Of a DNA stretch of 64,000 nt, positions 35,299 to 49,744 are shown in pieces (positions within the stretch are counted from its first letter, which is position 1; each line of letters opens with the position of its first letter). Under the pieces are notes generated by a model. The model saw nothing but the letters and a program-made list of their open reading frames with translations, searched no databases and had not been told where the DNA came from. This stretch comes from Diphasiastrum complanatum (taxonomy: Eukaryota; Streptophyta; Lycopodiopsida; Lycopodiales; Lycopodiaceae). The position numbers were made by a program, and so were the translations under genes. The stretch is from contig CM055096.1 of NCBI GenBank assembly GCA_029204225.1, forward strand, positions 46,161,346-46,225,345, written 5' to 3'.

Positions 35299-36126
35299 TG
35301 TGAAAAATGCAAAAATAAGCTTGGTAGAGGCCAAAAATCTTGTATATAGATAAACACACGTGTGTGGAGCCTGTTCCCACGTGTAAAATTAGTGTACTTG
35401 TCATGTACCATAATCATATATATATAGGTTGTACATATGATTTAATTCAAGTTCTAGTGGCTAAAAAGGCCAAAAACTAGTTTTCTAGACATATGACACA
35501 TGGCATCAATCTATTGATTGCATGAGCCACATCCTTTGGTTAGGTGTCATATCACATTTGTAGAGGACAGCTCACATGTGTGGAATAAGCTAAAGTAGGC
35601 GAATTTTGACTTCTAGAAGATTTCCAAGTAGATCTCCATATAGAAGGAAAATGGACCAAAAGTGCTCAGAAAAGAAGGTTTTGTTCAAGTGTCAGTTTAT
35701 CATCATATGACAAAGCACCTTCACACATGTGGGATCAGAGGGATGATCAGTACCACGAGCTCCCACTTATTGTATATATAGAGCTACATTTGGCCATGAT
35801 CATTGTGACACACCAACCTTGATTTTGAAAGCAATTTTGAGTGATTCTCTCCATTTATCTACATTTGTTTTGATTGTTTTGAGGTTCTATCAATGTGTAC
35901 TTGATTTTTAGGTTGGAGTCCGTACTCAGACAATGTTTCACACGTGTGAAACCAAAAAGTACACCTACCTTCAATTAATGATTGTTCTTGTTAGGATTTT
36001 GTGTCTAGAATTGATCTAGATTGATCTTAATCTCAAGTAGATTGATAGATCAAGTAATTTGACAACCAATCCCTCTTGAGGATCAGATTAGGATCCACTC
36101 TTGGTCCTTTTTGTACTTTTTGCACA
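35299..36126 (+). repeat. Family A 5' LTR, copy 2
   Basis: 828 bp, from TGTGAAAAATGC to GCACA, with a TATATATA box at 35773-35780 and the palindrome TTTCACACGTGTGAAA at 35936-35951. Confidence 0.85.
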
Positions 36127-36138
36127 TGGTATCAGAGC
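36127..36138 (+). promoter_or_regulatory. Primer-binding site, family A copy 2
   Basis: TGGTATCAGAGC directly after the LTR. Confidence 0.9.
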
Positions 36139-37727
36139 CTAGTACAAGAGGTTTTGTTGAAATTGATAGGGTTAATCCAAATCAAAGCCAAAATTAGCAG
36201 TTTTTTGAAAACTAGTCAAATTTTGTGTAGCGAGTTGGATTTGATAGCTATCCTCAAAAATTTTGGTCCAGATCTTGTTGTGGGCTGTAGGAACTTTTTT
36301 CACACGTGTGAGGCCGTACAGCTCCGGTTTTGACTGAGAAATTTTAAAAATTTGTAGAATTTGACTCACATACCCAATTTGAGTGATTTTTGGTGCGAAA
36401 TCAAGCATTTTCTATAGAGAATCTAATCCCTTGCTTAGTTCTTGGATTAGATCAACCAAGAAATTAAATTTGAAGCTTGAATTAGGTGCATTAATTGATT
36501 ATCTCTTATTTTATGAGTGCATGTTGAAGTTGAGAGAGATTTTGCTAAAATTCATAGATTAAGGAGTGATATGCAAGGTGAGAGGTTGAAATCCATTGTA
36601 CCATCACTCTAGATTTGTTCAAGAGTGATAGGGTCAAGTTTAGAAGCATCAATTTGCTAGAAAACATCTTTGGATCTGTCCTCCAAGTGAAACCTTTGAG
36701 AGTTTCTAGTGCATATAGAACATCTATGCAAATCCTTTGTAGAATTTGACATAGATTGGCTTCAATTGAGAGTTCTAGAAAAGAGATTGAGATCCAAGTC
36801 ACATTGTTCAACCCTACTCAATTTGTTTGAGTGATTGTAAGGTTTGAAAATAGTCATTAAGGTGTCTATGACAAATGTGTAGAGAGAGATCCAATTTTCT
36901 AAGAGTTCCTTCCTTTGTAGAGGGCAAGATCTAGAAGCTCATTATGTGTTGTTATTGGTGAAGAATTTGTCTTCTCCTATGTGATCAAATCTTTCTAAGT
37001 GGCATTAGCTCTTTGAAGCACAATATCTTGGTGAGAAAAATCACAACTTTTGATTTTGAATTTCATTCCAAGTCTTAAAAGGTAGAGTAATTGGTGGAAT
37101 CCAATAGGAGTGATTGAATTCAATTTGTTGAGCAAAACTTGACATAGTATGTATGAAACTCAAATTAGTTCTATTCATCTTTCTTTGTGAGAGTGTGAGG
37201 GTCAATTTGTGATTATTGGATGTCTAGAATGAGGAGTCCATATTTGAGTATTTATGCATGGTTGAGATCTTTGTGAATCTCTAGTTGTCTAAATTTTTAA
37301 GCTTTGTGAAAAATTGGTGGTATAGTTTGTTTTCAAATCAAATCAAATTCATTCTAAATCTCAAGAGGGAGATTATTTGGGTCAAGAGTGAGTCCAAAAG
37401 AGGTGATTAAGTTTGATTTTCATGTGTTTGAAACAAAACCCATCTTTTGTTCAAGATCTCAAGTGTTGAGAGAACTAGTCAAGTGAAAAGGAAAATCTAG
37501 GTGTCAAATCTTTTCATATCCATTTCAGCTTTTGAAAAAAAGAGTCATTGGTATTTGATGAGTCCAATAGGAGATTGGATCTGATTTCTTTTGTAATTTG
37601 ATTCAAAGATTTCGTGCTTTTGTCTTAGTGATCAAAGCAAAGTTTCCAAGTGACTAGTCATTAGTGTAAAGATTGATTCTTAGGTTTGTGAGCTAGATCT
37701 TTTGTAGATCATTCTAGATTATTGAAG

Positions 37728-38381
37728 ATGTTCAAATCTAGTCTCTTGAAAGTCACAAATTACATTTGTAGAATCATATCACAGGCTTTTATTCACATGG
37801 CATCAATTGGTGGCACCCTATTGAAGGAAAGAAAGGATCCTAAGTACAACCTTTGTGGCAAGGGAGGATATATGTTCTCAAGATACTACAAAAAGAAGAC
37901 CAATCCATCCAAGAAGAACCAAAGCAAGGGGGACGAGGAGAAGGATGGAGCTTCAAGTTCGAAATGCAAATACAAGAAGGACAAGTCCAAGGAAAGGTGT
38001 TTCCTTTGTGGAAAGGTGAATGAGGCTTGGAGTCTCACAAGGACTTGTAAGATTTGTCTTCAAGAGTCCATCACAACACATGTCAAATCTTTTGAGATTT
38101 TTCATTTGGAAGTGCATTGTTTGGTTCAAGATGCAAAGATAGATGTCACTTTCAAGAAAGTAGCTTGGATTTATTTTATGTCCTTGGAAAGTATTTTGCT
38201 TGGAACTTTGGACAAGTTCAAACTTATTGTTATTATCCAAGAGAAATCAATCAAGAATAAGGAGCAATCACAAAATGGAAATAGTTTCATTTATGCTCTC
38301 ATGTCAACTTATGAAGAACCATTTTGCTTTGAAGAGATTTTTGTATCTCAAAGGTGGATTAAGGCAATACTAATTGAGTGA
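37728..38381 (+). CDS. Family A gag-like protein (217 residues)
   Basis: The only open frame of family A copy 2. It starts at ATG 37728 (MFKSSLLKVTNYICRI). A damaged zinc knuckle reads NLCGKGGYMFSRYYKKK, where a working gag would have CX2C...H...C. A Lys/Ser-rich basic stretch and a second cysteine group follow (RCFLCGK, then CKICLQ). The C-terminal 110 residues have no recognised fold. It may be a decayed gag kept open by chance, or a protein this element still uses. Confidence 0.45.
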   Translation: MFKSSLLKVTNYICRIISQAFIHMASIGGTLLKERKDPKYNLCGKGGYMFSRYYKKKTNPSKKNQSKGDEEKDGASSSKCKYKKDKSKERCFLCGKVNEAWSLTRTCKICLQESITTHVKSFEIFHLEVHCLVQDAKIDVTFKKVAWIYFMSLESILLGTLDKFKLIVIIQEKSIKNKEQSQNGNSFIYALMSTYEEPFCFEEIFVSQRWIKAILIE

Positions 38382-38855
38382 TGCCTTAAAAGATAGCAAA
38401 ATATGTTTTCTTTGTAAGCTTACATTAGTTATGAAGTCAAGGAAATGGAAATATCTTCATAATGTAGGATCTTTTGGTTTCAATAAGATCATGAATGATT
38501 TATTCATAAAGATGAAAATTGTATGTTTTCAATCCTAAAGGCAAGTTGTAAACTTCTTATGAGAATAAGTGAAGCATTCAAAGTGGACACTTATATCAAT
38601 AAGCAAGTAGTTAGCCTTATTGAGATGGAAATACCTTTTGATTTCAATATTGGAAAAATCATGCCAAGTTGTGGTGATTTTTGGACTCATGTTTCTAGCA
38701 TAAGTAATCTTGATAATCATAGGAAGTGCATATTGAATGGTCATACTTGTGGTGATCATTATGAGACATGGAGGTCTCGGATTTCCATAAAAAAGGAGCA
38801 CCATGAAGAGGATCTTAAGGAGTCATCTCAAGCATGTGGTGATATTCTGGAATAG

Positions 38856-42426
<3,571 letters not shown>

Positions 42427-42552
42427 AAATCTGCCATAAAGCAGTCTCCCACAAAAGAGGAGTACAAGTATGCATATTCCAACAACTTGCAATCATTACT
42501 CGAATTATTGGAGAGACAAGGAGTGAGAATTGACTGGGATGGATATTCTGAG
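42427..42552 (+). pseudogene. Exon-like segment of an unrecognised gene
   Basis: Bounded by a good acceptor (TTTATGCAG) and donor (GTATGT), phase 0 at both ends, 42 codons (KSAIKQSPTKEEYKYAY onward, ending RIDWDGYSE). The last part of the exon with its donor is tandemly repeated right after it, about 60 bp (GATGGATATTTTGAGGTATGTATT). The parent gene is not recognised. Confidence 0.5.
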
Positions 42553-42699
42553 GTATGTATTACGGTTTCAACATATATTTTGACTTCACTGACTGGAATG
42601 GATATTTTGAGGTATGTATTATGGTCTCAACATATATTTTGACTTCATCACATTCATTCGGTCGGACACTCACTTACAAAATTTACACATCTTCGTTGC

Positions 42700-43246
42700 G
42701 CACGCATGTATCGCAGTCCCAGTCTCATGCATCACAGTCACATGAGTCTGATGACCATGGCTAGGATGAGGACGATTCAGTTGGATCTAATAATTAGGCC
42801 TTTCATTTGGATATATATTTGTAATTCAAACATTTATGTATCAATATATATAACTTGTTTAAGTTAAGTCCTCTACATGGCTCTTCAATTGCATACCAAG
42901 GTGTGAAGGTCCCTAAAGTCTCCTGTAGCTTCTTATGGCCTCCCGTTGTTGTTTGACACGATCTGAATTTTTGGAGAATCCTTTCTTCACAAACTTCAAG
43001 TCTTTCTTGTGCCTTGATTCGGATGGATTTTCTAGATGTGAGGTATATATGGCTTCAAGATATACTTTAACTTCACTACATTCATGTGGTCTGACTTTCA
43101 CTCTCATCACATTTCTCAGATAACTAAATTATATTCATTGGATGCAGGTATCACAATCTAAATCTCATGCATCGTAGTCACACGAGTCCGATTGCGACGT
43201 CAATGGCCAGGACGAGGACGACTCAGCTGGATCTAATTATAATTAG
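42700..43246 (+). pseudogene. Duplicated acidic terminal exon
   Basis: Two related terminal-exon copies end at 42797 and 43246. Both encode a Ser/His-rich, then acidic tail: SQSHASQSHESDD followed by DEDDSVGSNN and a stop, and SQSKSHAS followed by SHESD and GQDEDDSAGSNYN and a stop. Each has an internal stop (TAG). The second retains its acceptor GATGCAG at 43141-43147; in the first the AG is lost. The upstream intron and exon end are duplicated too (about 43010-43140). Confidence 0.55.
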
Positions 43247-43475
43247 GTATATTTTAATAATCCAATTTGTAACATATCTCTATACTTGGAACATTTATAT
43301 ATGAATATATATTCGTTGAATTTAAGTTTTCTTCATCAATTTTTAAGTGCTTATAATGTAACTCAAATAAATTTTGCCAATTTTTTTATTAACAATAATG
43401 AATAAACAAATGATTTTGCTTACCAACTTCATAAGAAGTGGTGCAAAAGACTCTTGCGGTCGGATGGAGTCCATT

Positions 43476-43521
43476 TTTAGGGCAGAATGGAGCTAGTAAA
43501 CTGGCTCCATTCTGCCCTAAA
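43476..43521. repeat. Perfect 18-bp inverted repeat with 10-bp loop
   Basis: TTTAGGGCAGAATGGAGC at 43476-43493 is followed by loop TAGTAAACTG and the exact complement at 43504-43521. No flanking target duplication was recognised. Confidence 0.9.
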
Positions 43522-43883
43522 TTTTTTTCTTTTTCTGATTTTAAACCCAAGGAATAACCCTTGAAACATGGTAAACTTTTGATAGAGATATACCAAGGGA
43601 TACTCCTCAGTATAATCCTCGGAATAGAGAGGGTCACCAATAGCTTGTTGGGAGGGATATACCGAGGGGCCTTAGTGTATCTCTCGGTTTATGTGTTCTA
43701 TAAACAACGTAAAAATGAGATGAAGAAGCCTTGATTATCGAGGCAATTATCGAGGATCTCGTTCCAAGGCATACTTCAAGATTTATACCAAGGCACACGA
43801 TGTTTTTTTCAAAAAAAAAAAAAAATCTTCATAAAAGCCTCGGTAATAGGGTTGGAAATCCTCCAGAATGTTGTAGTAAAAAC

Positions 43884-44536
43884 TGTGAAAAACTCAGATC
43901 CAAAAGATGCTAAAGTTTCATAAAGATCTTGGCCATGGAAGTTATGCACATCTAGATTGAAAAAATGATAGAAATTGTGATGTTAAGCATACTAAACATC
44001 AACTAAACATCAAAATCTGATCATAAGCTTCCACAAACAGAAACTTGCTGTCCCTGTCCGTACTTCAGAGCCTACAACCTGCATTTCACACGTGTGAAGC
44101 CATAGCAACAAAGAAATCACAATTCTAGTGGCTAGAATGCAAGATATGAACAAAAAAGTGAGAGAGAAGAAGATGGACCTTCAAAGAGCATAACATTCAT
44201 TCAATAGAATGAAAATGAGATGTGTACATACTCGTGGAGATGGCTATTTATAGCAGCCATAGTGCCTCTTGGCCACTTGTCTTATGATAGGCTAAAATTG
44301 GGGTCCAATAGGATTCACCCATATACCTAGAAATTTGGTCAAATAGGAATGCACCAAATTATGAGCCAATAGAAGAGCTCCACACTCGACCTCCTCTAAT
44401 TAATGTGACCTCAAAAGTAGTGTACACATACTTTGGGCCTCTACATACATGTATGAACCTATCTCTAACTTTTATTTGGCCATAGGCCTACAAAATCTCA
44501 AGTTAGGAAAATACTACTAGTTGACAATTTTTCACA
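43884..44536 (-). repeat. Copia 3' LTR
   Basis: On the plus strand it runs from TGTGAAAAACTC to TTTTTCACA. It holds the palindrome TTCACACGTGTGAA at 44085-44098 and TATAAATA (minus strand) at 44245-44252. Confidence 0.96.
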
Positions 44537-47500
44537 CTCCCTCTTCAACTAGTTTTAGCATAGATTTAGAAAGTACACCAAGACTTGTTCTATGCTTGAA
44601 AAATAAGTCCTTTCCCAATGCTTTGGTAAAGATATCAGCCACACATTCCTTTGATGGGACATGTTCAAGCTTGATCTCTTTTGCCAACACTTGTTCTCTC
44701 ACAAAATGGTAAGCCACCTCGATATGTTTGCTCCTTGCATGGAAAACCGGATTGCTTGCTAGACTTTGGGCTGAAAGGTTGTCACAAAAGATGATTGGAC
44801 TCTCTGAAAAATCCAGCAAATGAAGCTCCATAATCATCCTCTTGATCCACACCATCTCCTTTGTGCATGATGTCAAAGCTTTGTACTCGGCCTCACTAGA
44901 AGAAAGTGATATAGTTGCTTGTTTCTTCGACATCCATGAGATAGCTCCATCACCTATGAAAATAGCATGTGCATTTATGGATTTTCTATCCATAAGGTCT
45001 CCTGCAAAATCTGAATCTGAAAAACCAAATAAGTTAGGTGATGAGCCTCTATAAACAATGCCAAAATCTTTTGTTCCCGAGATGTATCTCAAGATCCTCT
45101 TTCCTAGTTTCCAATGTTCTATGCTAGGATCTTGCATGAATTGGCTTAATCTACCAACACAATAAGATAAATCAGGTCTTGTGATGGTTAGATATATAAG
45201 AGAACCTATTAGCTTCCTATAGAGAGTAATGTCCTCGAAGGATCTTTCATTACCTCTTATAGTTAGCTTTACATGTGATTCCATAGGTGTATCAATAGGA
45301 TTTGCATCTACCATATGAAATCTATTGAGAATAGAAATAGCATACTTCTCTTGTGAAATAAAAGTGATTTGAGAAGTTCTAATTACTTCTATTCCTAAGA
45401 TATAGCTCAAAAGACCAAGATCATGCACTTCAAATTCCTTTTTTAGTGCTTTCTTGATATCTTCTATATCTTCCTTGTTCCCTCCACTTAAAATAATGTC
45501 ATCCACATAAATTAGAAGGATTGTAACATCATTAGCACTAATTCTAAAGTAAAGTGAATGATCATACTCACTCATAGTGAAGTTTTGAGAAAGTAGAAAA
45601 GAGTTAAGCCTAGCATACCAACTCCTTGGTGCTTGCTTAAGACCATACAAACTTTTTTGTAGAAAACACACATGATTAGGCTTGCTATGAGAAACATAGC
45701 TCTCGGGTTGCTCCATGTAGACTTCCTCTTCAAGATCACCATTCAAGAAAGCATTAGAAATGTCTAATTGCCAAAGATCCCATCCATAAAGAGTTGCAAG
45801 GGAAATGATTACTCTTATGCTCACCATCTTTGCCACGGGTGCAAAGGTTTCCTCATAGTCAATGCCATGCTCTTGAGCATAACCTTTAGCCACCAACCTT
45901 GCCTTCAACTTGTTGATAGATCCATCTTGATTTGTCTTTACCTTGAAGATCCATTTGCATCCAATTGCACTTTTGCCCTTTGGAAGCTCCACCAATCTCC
46001 ATGTGTTGTTTTTCATAAGTGCTTCAAACTCAAGATCCATTGCTTGGATCCATTCCTCTTCTTGCCTTGCTTCATCTACACATGAAGGTACATCAAAAGA
46101 AGTTAGGAAAGCATAGTTGGATCCATCCACCACTTGCTTACCTTTGCCATCATAAGTGAGCCTTGAGGGTTTCACTTTATGCCTTGGAGTTCTCCTTGGA
46201 ATTTGACTTGAAGAGGCTTCTTCAACATCCACATCCAATGTGTCATCAACTCCATTGTCATCAAGCACATTAGTTGCAACAACACCATCATCACTTGAAA
46301 CAACTTTTGGAATGTTACCTTCATCAAAAATGACATCCCTACTTGTGAACACTTTCTTGATTGAAGGAACATAAATCCTATATGCTTTGCTTACTTCACT
46401 ATAACCAACAAAAATGCCCTTTCTTGAAGATGGATCCTCCTTAGTTCTATCATCAAGAGTAATGTTGAAGTAGCAAATGCATCCAAAAGTTCTTAGAAAC
46501 TTGACATTAGGCTTCGTACCAAACAAAGCTTCAAAAGGGGTTTTTCCTTCCAATACAACACTTGGCCATCTATTGCATAGGAAATTTGCACACAACAAAG
46601 CATCACTCCAAAAAGGTTTAGGAAGATTAGCATTCAATCTCATTGCCTTTGCACTCTCACACAAGGTTCTATTCTTCCTCTCGGCCACTCCATTTTGTTG
46701 TGGTGTTCTTGGACATGTGTACTCCCTCTTGATCCCATGCTCATCGCAAAAGGCTTCGAATTTGTTAGAAATGTATTCACCACCATTGTCGCTCCTCAAG
46801 CATTTGATTTTGGTTGTAAATTGAGTCTCAATAGCAACTTTGAACTTGACAAACACATCAAACACCTCATCCTTGCTCTTTAGTAGATAAACCCAACAAA
46901 ATCTACTAAAATCATCAATGAAAGTTACATACATCTTAGCACCTCCATTGCTAATTGTAGTAACACCATGAATATCCGAATGCAAGAGAGAAAAAGGCAT
47001 CTTAGATCTAGATATAGATCTAGTATATGGCAATCTATGTGATTTAGACAAAGCACATTCTTCACAAACATGATTCAAGCAAGTAAGAGACTTGGGAAGT
47101 CCCCTTACTACCTCCTTTTTGGCTATTACCTCCAAGGCCTTGTAGTTGAGATGTCCCATCCTTTTATGCCATACCTCTTGAATTGACATTTGTTCATTTG
47201 CCATGCATCCAACTTGGTTAGCAACAACACATGCATCAAGCTTGAACAATTTCCCTTGCCTTTTCCCTTTTGCAATGATACTACACCCCTTTTTGATCAA
47301 GCAAGCATCACCATCAAACTCAACTTTGAATCCTTTGTCAAGCATTTGGCTTACACTAAGTAAGTTCTTGGTAATGGATGGAATGAGCAAAACATCTTTC
47401 AATTCTATATTCCTATTTGTAGAAAGTGAAATAGGAATTGTGCCAATCCCCTTGATTGCACACTCACCATCATTTGCGGTATAGATTACCTTCCTATCAC

Positions 47501-48482
47501 CATCAAATGCCATTAAAGATGAAAAATACTCTTTATGATATGTCATATGAGAAGTGGCTCCACTATCAATCCACCAAGGATCAATGTCTCCATGATTAGC
47601 CAACAAGCAAGATGACATAACAAAAGCATCATTTGAAAGAAGCTCATCCCCACCCTCATCAATAGTTAGATTGGTTTGCTTTTCCCCTTGATCCCTCTTT
47701 TTCTTAAAACAATCACTAGCAAAATGCCCTTTGACTCCACAATAGAAACATTTTAGCTTAGATCTATCCTTCTTTTTGCCAAAAGTAGAGTGCTCACCTT
47801 GGTCTTGCCCTTTAGACCAATTGCTTTTACCTTTGCCCTTGAACTTGCCTTTAGAGAACATTGCCTCCTCTTCTCCTCCTTGAGATGTAGAAGATGCTCC
47901 CACTCTTGCTTGCAACCTGAATTCTTCAGCCAACAAGACCTCTTGCAAGTCTCCAACACTTGGTAAACATTTTTGGATAGCATAACTTTGAACAAGATTA
48001 GCATGATCATCCAACAAGCCATTGAGAATCACTTGAACAAGCTCCTCATTATTTATGCCATCATTAATGCATGCTAACTCATCATTCAATGCTTTAACTC
48101 TCAAAACAAAAGCATGTCCATTCTCACTCTTCTTTTGCATACAAGAAAAGATTTGCCTTCTTAAAGTCAACACTCTAGAAGTAGACTTGGATTCATAAAC
48201 CTTCTTCAAGGCTTCCCAAGCTTCACTAGATGATGTGCACTTACCAACCTCTTTGATAAGCTCATTTGTCACATTCATCTTGATCATGTGAAGGGCTTTC
48301 TTTGCCCTCTTGTCATACCTCAATTGTTCTTGAGGTGCCAAAGGTCTCTCCTCCACACCTACAACAATATCCATCAACTCATTCATCTCAAGCAAAGACT
48401 CCATCCTTACTTTCCAAGTAGAATAGTTGAGGGAGGTAAGCCTATCATTGCTTTCCAACATGTAGCCTCCATTTGTAGCCAT
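44532..48482 (-). CDS. Copia gag-pol polyprotein, 1316 residues, intact
   Basis: One frame with all functions in copia order. Gag is residues 1-240, with zinc knuckle CFYCGVKGHFASDC at 245-258. Protease has WWIDSGATSHM (active DSG at 306-308). The integrase zinc region has H439 and H444 with CEEC near 473-476. The integrase core carries D503, D565 and E601, an exact D(35)E spacing. RT has D907 (QLDISNAFLNGD) and YVDD at 992-995. RNase H has D1156, the SSSEAEY motif at 1194-1200 and D1234. The start at 48482 opens MATNGGYMLESNDRLTSLNY, a normal copia gag beginning. The frame runs a few bases into the 3' LTR. No frameshift separates gag and pol, so Gag:Pol ratio must be set in some other way, for instance by splicing as in some copia elements. 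It is probably competent to move and a possible donor of proteins to the defective elements nearby. Confidence 0.97.
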   Translation of the reverse strand: MATNGGYMLESNDRLTSLNYSTWKVRMESLLEMNELMDIVVGVEERPLAPQEQLRYDKRAKKALHMIKMNVTNELIKEVGKCTSSSEAWEALKKVYESKSTSRVLTLRRQIFSCMQKKSENGHAFVLRVKALNDELACINDGINNEELVQVILNGLLDDHANLVQSYAIQKCLPSVGDLQEVLLAEEFRLQARVGASSTSQGGEEEAMFSKGKFKGKGKSNWSKGQDQGEHSTFGKKKDRSKLKCFYCGVKGHFASDCFKKKRDQGEKQTNLTIDEGGDELLSNDAFVMSSCLLANHGDIDPWWIDSGATSHMTYHKEYFSSLMAFDGDRKVIYTANDGECAIKGIGTIPISLSTNRNIELKDVLLIPSITKNLLSVSQMLDKGFKVEFDGDACLIKKGCSIIAKGKRQGKLFKLDACVVANQVGCMANEQMSIQEVWHKRMGHLNYKALEVIAKKEVVRGLPKSLTCLNHVCEECALSKSHRLPYTRSISRSKMPFSLLHSDIHGVTTISNGGAKMYVTFIDDFSRFCWVYLLKSKDEVFDVFVKFKVAIETQFTTKIKCLRSDNGGEYISNKFEAFCDEHGIKREYTCPRTPQQNGVAERKNRTLCESAKAMRLNANLPKPFWSDALLCANFLCNRWPSVVLEGKTPFEALFGTKPNVKFLRTFGCICYFNITLDDRTKEDPSSRKGIFVGYSEVSKAYRIYVPSIKKVFTSRDVIFDEGNIPKVVSSDDGVVATNVLDDNGVDDTLDVDVEEASSSQIPRRTPRHKVKPSRLTYDGKGKQVVDGSNYAFLTSFDVPSCVDEARQEEEWIQAMDLEFEALMKNNTWRLVELPKGKSAIGCKWIFKVKTNQDGSINKLKARLVAKGYAQEHGIDYEETFAPVAKMVSIRVIISLATLYGWDLWQLDISNAFLNGDLEEEVYMEQPESYVSHSKPNHVCFLQKSLYGLKQAPRSWYARLNSFLLSQNFTMSEYDHSLYFRISANDVTILLIYVDDIILSGGNKEDIEDIKKALKKEFEVHDLGLLSYILGIEVIRTSQITFISQEKYAISILNRFHMVDANPIDTPMESHVKLTIRGNERSFEDITLYRKLIGSLIYLTITRPDLSYCVGRLSQFMQDPSIEHWKLGKRILRYISGTKDFGIVYRGSSPNLFGFSDSDFAGDLMDRKSINAHAIFIGDGAISWMSKKQATISLSSSEAEYKALTSCTKEMVWIKRMIMELHLLDFSESPIIFCDNLSAQSLASNPVFHARSKHIEVAYHFVREQVLAKEIKLEHVPSKECVADIFTKALGKDLFFKHRTSLGVLSKSMLKLVEEGV
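44537..44546 (-). other. Copia polypurine tract
   Basis: GAAGAGGGAG on the minus strand, directly before the 3' LTR; it would prime plus-strand synthesis. Confidence 0.85.
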
Positions 48483-49079
48483 GTTGCAATGATTGATCTC
48501 TGATCTTTGACCTGTTCCAATGCACTAAGCACTCTCTTGAATCAACAAATGAAACACAAGAAGAAATCACAAAGATTTGGAACCTAAAACCTTACTTTTT
48601 CTCTCTTTTCCTCACTTTTTCCTTAATTTTAGCCACTAGTTTTATGATTTCTTGATCAAACCAAGACCAAACCTCAATATACTTGCTTTTCCCTCACTCC
48701 TAAGATTGAAATACACTCTTGAATCATTCAGCAAACTGAAAATCAGAGGGTTACATCAATTTTGAAGTTTTTGACATGAAGAAGCAAGAAATTGAATCAA
48801 AAAACTATATGCTAGAATGGAAAACTAATAGGATCTTGTTGGATCTTGCATCTCCCTCTTTCCAAAACAATTTTTGTCTCCTTATTCTGATAAGTACAGA
48901 GGGAATTCGCCCTACTTCAATTGAAATGCATACAAATGATGTTTTGATCACAAAGATCCAATTTCTACACATAAATCAACAAGATTTTTAGCTAGAAACT
49001 TGATTGGAATGCTACAAAAGCAAACTCGCCCACAAATCTCTTCTAAATCTGGCAAAACCTGCACATTTGGCCGCCTAAT

Positions 49080-49091
49080 GCTCTGATACCA
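49080..49091 (-). promoter_or_regulatory. Copia primer-binding site
   Basis: On the minus strand TGGTATCAGAGC directly follows the 5' LTR and continues ATTAGG; it is complementary to initiator-Met-tRNA. Confidence 0.93.
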
Positions 49092-49744
49092 TGTGAAAAA
49101 CTCAGATCCAAAAGATGCTAAAGTTTCATAAAGATCTTGGCCATGGAAGTTATGCACATCTAGATTGAAAAAATGATAGAAATTGTGATGTTAAGCATAC
49201 TAAACATCAACTAAACATCAAAATCTGATCATAAGCTTCCACAAACAGAAACTTGATGTCCCTGTCCGTACTTCAGAGCCTACAACCTGCATTTCACACG
49301 TGTGAAGCCATAGCAACAAAGAAATCACAATTCTAGTGGCTAGAATGCAAGATATGAACAAAAAAGTGAGAGAGAAGAAGATGGACCTTCAAAGAGCATA
49401 ACATTCATTCAATAGAATGAAAATGAGATGTGTACATACTCGTGGAGATGGCTATTTATAGCAGCCATAGTGCCTCTTGGCCACTTGTCTTATGATAGGC
49501 TAAAATTGGGGTCCAATAGGATTCACCCATATACCTAGAAATTTGGTCAAATAGGAATGCACCAAATTATGAGCCAATAGAAGAGCTCCACACTCGACCT
49601 CCTCTAATTAATGTGACCTCAAAAGTAGTGTACACATACTTTGGGCCTCTACATACATGTATGAACCTATCTCTAACTTTTATTTGGCCATAGGCCTACA
49701 AAATCTCAAGTTAGGAAAATACTACTAGTTGACAATTTTTCACA
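49092..49744 (-). repeat. Copia 5' LTR
   Basis: Virtually identical to the 3' LTR. As the 5' LTR it should carry the active promoter: TATAAATA at 49453-49460 and the palindrome TTCACACGTGTGAA at 49293-49306. Confidence 0.96.
49453..49460 (-). promoter_or_regulatory. TATA box of the copia 5' LTR
   Basis: TATAAATA on the minus strand inside the 5' LTR, the probable start point for genomic transcripts. Confidence 0.65.

Larger units (their letters stand above)
35299..38855 (+). mobile_element. Family A non-autonomous LTR element, copy 2
   Basis: Same organisation as the copy at 21823: LTR, primer site, long leader, gag-like frame, then about 450 bp of damaged sequence, with no pol and no 3' LTR. 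It is closely similar to copy 1 with scattered substitutions and small indels (a 28-bp insertion near 35648). Homology between the copies ends near 38810. The gag-like frame is intact only in this copy. Confidence 0.82.
43884..49744 (-). mobile_element. Complete Ty1/copia retrotransposon
   Basis: 5861 bp with two 653-bp LTRs, a primer-binding site, a polypurine tract, a 5-bp target duplication AAAAC (43879-43883 and 49745-49749) and one uninterrupted 1316-codon gag-pol frame. I found one difference between the LTRs (C at 44050 against A at the matching base of the other), which implies a very recent insertion. All catalytic residues of protease, integrase, RT and RNase H are present. It is inserted in the dispersed repeat also seen at 27690-28340. 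It looks autonomous. Confidence 0.97.

Noticed and set aside
44521-48503. Plus-strand frames opposite the copia gag-pol
   Set aside because: Antisense shadows of an intact, well-conserved gene.
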